From positions 4,061,781-4,125,780 of the forward strand of contig FN649758.1 in assembly GCA_000310025.1 (NCBI GenBank): a DNA stretch of 64,000 nucleotides, written 5' to 3'. This DNA comes from Ectocarpus siliculosus. Taxonomy: Eukaryota > Sar > Phaeophyceae > Ectocarpales > Ectocarpaceae. The first letter of the stretch is position 1, and each line of letters opens with the position of its first letter. Under the pieces are notes generated by a model. That model made no database searches and was not told the origin of the DNA. It saw only the letters and a list, made by a program, of their open reading frames with translations. Positions 60,416-64,000 of the stretch are shown piece after piece. Both the position numbers and the translations under genes were made by a program.

Positions 60416-61697
60416 GTAAGTAGTCAGTCGCTGTGTGCAGCTTTCGGTTCTCCCATTCAAACGTCGAACCATCTCCGTTACCTTCAACCAGCCTCATCCT
60501 CATTAGCTGCCCTTTGACCACCTGACCATCTGCGGCCTCGCCGCCAGCTGCTGGTGGCGCAGATACGACTAGAACCCCGACACAGCAGTAGCTCACGGGT
60601 TGGTGACGTCCTGCGCGAAGCCTGAATTGCACCGCAAACGGGGAGCCGATCTGCAACGCTGTGCCCGAGTCATCCAAGCAAGTGCTACCCTCGGCCAGGC
60701 GTCCGCCTGCCGGCGTCGTGAACGCCCGCACACGTGCGAGCCGATCTCTGGAGGCCTTGCCGGCGTGAGGCCCAGTATACGCGGAGGCCTTGAAGATTTA
60801 TCATTAACGAAAAATAATACCGAAAGATACGCGCCGTGGCCGACAAACAGCAGGGCATTTGTAAAATAGAGTTCGGGATCAGGTTTGCTTGCATCTGCGT
60901 GTACTGCAACGGTGCATGATTGAGTATTCCAACAAGTTGATTCCAACCAAGTTCTACGTTAGATATAATTTGCTTCAGTCCATCGACAAAGCATGCCCAA
61001 AAACGTTGTGTGCAAGATGGTTGGTGGTGCGGTCACATGGTGTTCACTGGGCGAATATTTGTTGCTTGGCCAAGTTGGGAAAGAAATAACTTTAACTACT
61101 TAATAGTCTACTTGGAAAAATCCCCACAGGTACGAACAAACTCCTTTGTGTGTGGTGGAAGATGGACTGCGTTATGTACAAGCCCACATGCCACCATGCA
61201 CAACATACTGCAGCTGCCTTCACCTGTCGCCGCCCTTCCACGTCTACCTGTCCATGACACATCCTGCCAAGTGATGCGACAACAGCTGGGAACAACAGGG
61301 ACACAGGGAGTACTCCCCTTACCCGTCAAAATTGCTTCAAGTTAGAACAACCTCTCATTCCTCCTATAGTCTATGCCAAATACAAATGATGTAGCATGCA
61401 TGAAATGATAAACTCTGTCTTTACTTGTGGTCCGCGCTGCCTACAAATGGGCGAGGTAGCCATACCTTCTGCCTACACACGGGCGAGAGAGGTAACCATA
61501 CCCACTGCATTTTAACACACACACCCACATGTCGGTGATGAAACCTCAACCACACGCCTCTATCGTCGACCATGTCAGGAGGCAATCAATGATGAGAGAA
61601 TGTTCTCCCGTGCCCTTTGCACATTTAACGACATGAAATTACACAAAATGGTAAGAAAACGGTGAGACCACTCCCGTGTGTCCGCACATACTCCGAA
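60416..61697. other. No recognisable continuation or gene
   Basis: The plus strand shows no exon clearly continuing the secreted protein. Minus-strand frames at 60306-60731 contain FTTPAGGRLAEGSTCLDDSG, which looks protein-like but has no known motif or splice context. The remainder is AT-richer intergenic sequence up to the repeat at 61698. Confidence 0.4.
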
Positions 61698-61884
61698 TTT
61701 TGTCTCTCACTTCCCGAAAAATGCCATTTTTATTATTGTGTCGCCGCGCAAAGGCCGGGTCTTGGAGATAGAACTCTCTCCCTCCCTCCCGGCCCTACTA
61801 AGTAAGGAATCCACACGCTTCCTCAAGCAACAAGGACCAGGCTGACCACATTCCGCTGGTCGCCCAGCTTGGACACAAACCTCC
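61698..61884 (-). repeat. Direct repeat copy (proposed B2)
   Basis: Matches 62571-62759 with a few substitutions and short indels. Shared segments include TCCCGAAAAATGCCATTTTT, AACTCTCTCCCTCCCTCCCG and CCACATTCCGCTGGTCGCCC. The outer edge at about 61698 would be the element end. Confidence 0.9.
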
Positions 61885-62265
61885 ATGCCTTTCCATGCTC
61901 TGCTCAAGCCTTCGCTTTTGCCCGAGCACGCTTACCTCGGCTTACCGGTCGTTCCATGTCCTGCCCTTTGGCCAGAGACACGCTTACCTTGACCACACCC
62001 CTCGCATTATTCAGCCTTTCCATGCCCTGCTCAAGCCTAGAACATGCTTGCTCAACCTTCTGGTCTTTCCATGTCTTGCTCTCGCCAACAACATGCTTAC
62101 CTCGGCTTAACCGGTCGTTCCGTGCCCTGCTGCTCAGCAGCCAGAGACACGCTTACCTTGACCCTATTTGTACACCACCATCATTTGCCTTCCCATGCCC
62201 TGCTTCAGCCTACAACACGCTACCCATGTCTAGCTTCCGCCTGAGACACGCTTACCTCGGCTTCA
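61885..62265 (+). repeat. Tandem array of about 50-75-bp units
   Basis: About six units start TTCCATG(C/T)CCTGC or a close variant and end near ACACGCTTACCTCGGC or ACACGCTTACCTTGACC. Longer and shorter units alternate, suggesting a two-unit higher order. The array lies between the two copies of the direct repeat, within the proposed A2 segment. The open plus-strand frame through it is a product of repetition. Confidence 0.8.
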
Positions 62266-62284
62266 AAAAAAGAAAAAAAACGAA

Positions 62285-62480
62285 CCGACGATGCTCTTGC
62301 TCTCTTTCTCTGTCTGTCTCCTCCCTTCCGTACACTCGCTTCCTTCTTCTTCCTCCTCTGTCTCTCTTCTACTCCTCCTCTTCTTTGTTTGTTGTCTTGC
62401 TCTTTCGTTCAGATGTTTCTTCTGTTGTGAGCAAGGTGCATCTCTTTCTTTTTCTTTTCTTTCCGTTACACATGCCTACC
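62285..62480 (+). repeat. Polypyrimidine tract
   Basis: Nearly pure CTT/CTC/TCC sequence on the plus strand for almost 200 bp. On the element's sense (minus) strand it is a polypurine tract. Confidence 0.85.
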
Positions 62481-62570
62481 TATGTATCAATTCTCTCTTA
62501 CCTACAGTGCCCCCTTTGATCTTTCTAACCGTTCTGACAAAACACCAGGTTGTACAACACAACCTTCCAC

Positions 62571-62759
62571 TTTGTCTCTCACCTCCCGAAAAATGCCATT
62601 TTTGTTATTGTGTTGCCGCGGAAAGGCCGGGTCTTCGAGGTAGAACTCTCTCCCTCCCTCCCGGCCCTTAAGCCTACTAAGGAACCCACACGCTTCCTTA
62701 AGTAATAAGAACCAGGCTGACCACATTCCGCTGGTCGCCCAGCTTGGACACAAACCTCC
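62571..62759 (-). repeat. Direct repeat copy (proposed B1)
   Basis: Second copy of the 61698-61884 repeat. It begins three bases after the recombinase stop codon (62765-62763 on the minus strand), as expected for a terminal block abutting the last gene of the element. Confidence 0.9.
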
Positions 62760-62762
62760 CCA

Positions 62763-63996
62763 TCACGAAGTCTTGTTCTTCTTACTTCTTGATCCCTCTT
62801 CCCGATTTCTTCCCCATTCCGTCCCTTGCCCCGGCTGTCTCTCCAATACCCCTTCCCCTTCTTCCAACACCGCCGACACCCATGCTGGGTCTTGCATGTT
62901 CGCCCTCACGTATGCCATGAATGCGTTCGACGACCACCTCCCTTCCTTCTTTATCACAGCCTCCGGTACCCCTTTCGCGGCCAGCCTCGTCGCCCCACCT
63001 ATCCTTCCCGAATGTAACGCGAACTCTTCCGGTTTTAGCTTCGCCCCTGCCCCTTTCCCTTCCTTTGACCACATCTTTGACACCACTCTTATCCACTTCC
63101 TCATCTGTTCTGTCGCCTTCCTTCTCTGCCATACCTCCCACTTCCCTTCCCTTCTGTGTACCATCAATGGTGCCGTTGCACTTAATCCTTCACGTCCATA
63201 AATCCCGAATAGCTACAGCATCAATTCCACCGCTCCATTCGCCCTCCCCCTCTCCCTGACCATCACCGCTCCCTTCCTCCCTTGGTCTCCCTTCGAGCCT
63301 CTCATCTGCACGTCTATCTTATCTGCCCTTAACCTCTCCGGTCCTTCCAGCTGCTTATCGCCCTCGAAGAATGCCACGTCCCCCCTGCACAAGCAGTACA
63401 CTTCGTGGATTTTTCCATCCTTTTCCGCAAACAACTCTGACGCCCTCAACATCAGCAGATATGTCAAGGCCAATCCGATCCATAGCACTCTTCCCCCTGC
63501 ACCCTCACCGTCAACACTCTGCTGCATTGCACTCAACATTCCCCATGTCAGAGGTCTCCTAACTCTTGCTTGTGTGCCTTTCTCCACGTGCCCTCTCTTA
63601 CTACCTTGCGCTACCCCTTTGATGTACGGATTACTCAATGGCAAAGACATGTTCTGAAACTGTTGATGATAGAAATTCACCGCCACGAGCTTCCCCATTA
63701 TCGTCGAATCCCTATTTCCTAGGAAAGTAAGCCATGTACTCCGTCAGCTCCTCCACTATCTCCCCTTCCTCCGACCCCTTCGCAATCCATGGGCTCTTCT
63801 GCACTCGTTCCCTCCACTCTATCCACATGTTCCAAGCCCCCGTGTAAGTTTTTCTAGTCGACGCTGCAACTCTTCCAAGTGCGTAGTTTCTCGCAAAATC
63901 TCTGCACATAGCTGCTGCTCCTCGGCCTTCAGCTCCTGCACCTGCCAACGTGTTCCGGGTGATTCCGATTGCAAGTTGTCAGCGATCTCCTCTTCC
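62763..63996 (-). pseudogene. Tyrosine recombinase, broken by one frameshift and one stop
   Basis: Cuts and rejoins DNA with a catalytic Tyr, the integration enzyme of DIRS-type retrotransposons. The N-terminal helical domain is seen as NYALGRVAASTRKTYTGAWN near 63880. The frame stops just after AYF (63714-63712) and resumes one base out of phase (LGNRDSTIMGKLVAVNFYHQ), indicating a one-base insertion in the CC near 63719. The core domain has the first catalytic Arg in LLMLRASELF. An in-frame TAG (63215-63213) interrupts before LFGIYGREG. The C-terminal box is intact: LHSGRIGGATRL (HxxR), GRWSS, and the nucleophile in AYVR. The C-terminal Arg/Lys-rich tail ends at 62763. The upstream start probably lies beyond 63996. 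Confidence 0.75.
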
Positions 63997-64000
63997 TTCC

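Larger units (their letters stand above)
61698..64000 (-). mobile_element. 3' part of a tyrosine-recombinase retrotransposon (DIRS superfamily, Ngaro/PAT-like)
   Basis: Reading on the minus strand: a tyrosine recombinase frame (to 62763), immediately a 189-bp block (62759-62571), an intervening 686 bp, and a second copy of the same block (61884-61698). A block directly after the last gene, a unique segment, then the block again is the B1-A2-B2 order of split direct repeats in Ngaro/PAT-type elements. The predicted A1 copy and the reverse transcriptase would lie beyond the right edge of the window, so the class is inferred and not seen. The recombinase is broken, so this copy is probably inactive. 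Confidence 0.5.

Noticed and set aside
61869-62519. A 216-codon plus-strand frame beside the recombinase
   Set aside because: It runs through the minisatellite and the polypyrimidine tract, and its Ser/Leu/Cys-rich peptide is a by-product of repeats.

Overview
The window looks like nuclear DNA of a multicellular stramenopile, most likely a brown alga of the Ectocarpus type. Its two intact genes are rich in mostly 200-1,900 bp spliceosomal introns. Exons are GC-rich and intergenic DNA is repeat-rich. The only telomere-type repeat is the CCCTAA/TTAGGG kind. Two 100-N gaps (3755-3854, 50838-50937) mark it as a draft scaffold. The taxonomic call is an inference from style and content, because no database could be searched.

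Layout, left to right. 1-5090 is repetitive: homopolymers, CAA/CAC low complexity, one orphan minus-strand exon of an endonuclease/exonuclease/phosphatase protein, a gap, then a satellite array ending in a short interstitial telomere-type run. 5.1-14.8 kb holds no intact gene. It contains a 58-bp perfect inverted-repeat pair (7637/11460) and, nested inside it, a putative element with 21-bp terminal inverted repeats (8874-11191) that carries a Helitron-like fragment and three coding-like exons of unknown function.

14,810-44,853 (minus) is one complete full-size ABCA-type ABC transporter gene. I could trace 26 exons with consistent phase, 6,735 nt of CDS and 2,244 residues, including a 2.6-kb exon, three GC-AG introns and a 6.5-kb last intron. 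45,939-58,160 (plus) is a complete 15-exon aspartyl-tRNA synthetase gene of 728 residues, with a presumptive organelle-targeting leader and a WHEP-like domain ahead of the eukaryotic-cytosolic-type catalytic body. The two genes are divergent, with about 1.1 kb between start codons. The second gap lies in AspRS intron 7 and is flanked by overlapping, poor-quality contig ends.

58.9-64.0 kb is accessory sequence. It has a frameshifted minus-strand gene with a CPLC / CGFC / PCTNVP cysteine architecture that I associate with repeated fungal proteins, a divergent first exon of a secreted protein, and the 3' part of what looks like a tyrosine-recombinase retrotransposon (DIRS superfamily, Ngaro/PAT-like). 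That last unit has a broken recombinase frame followed by split direct repeats.

The transporter and the synthetase are unrelated functionally: membrane lipid/solute transport and translation. No multi-gene system or operon is visible. The most novel-looking signals are the fungal-like pseudogene, the split-repeat recombinase element, the TIR element with unrecognised exons, and the leader plus WHEP arrangement of the AspRS.
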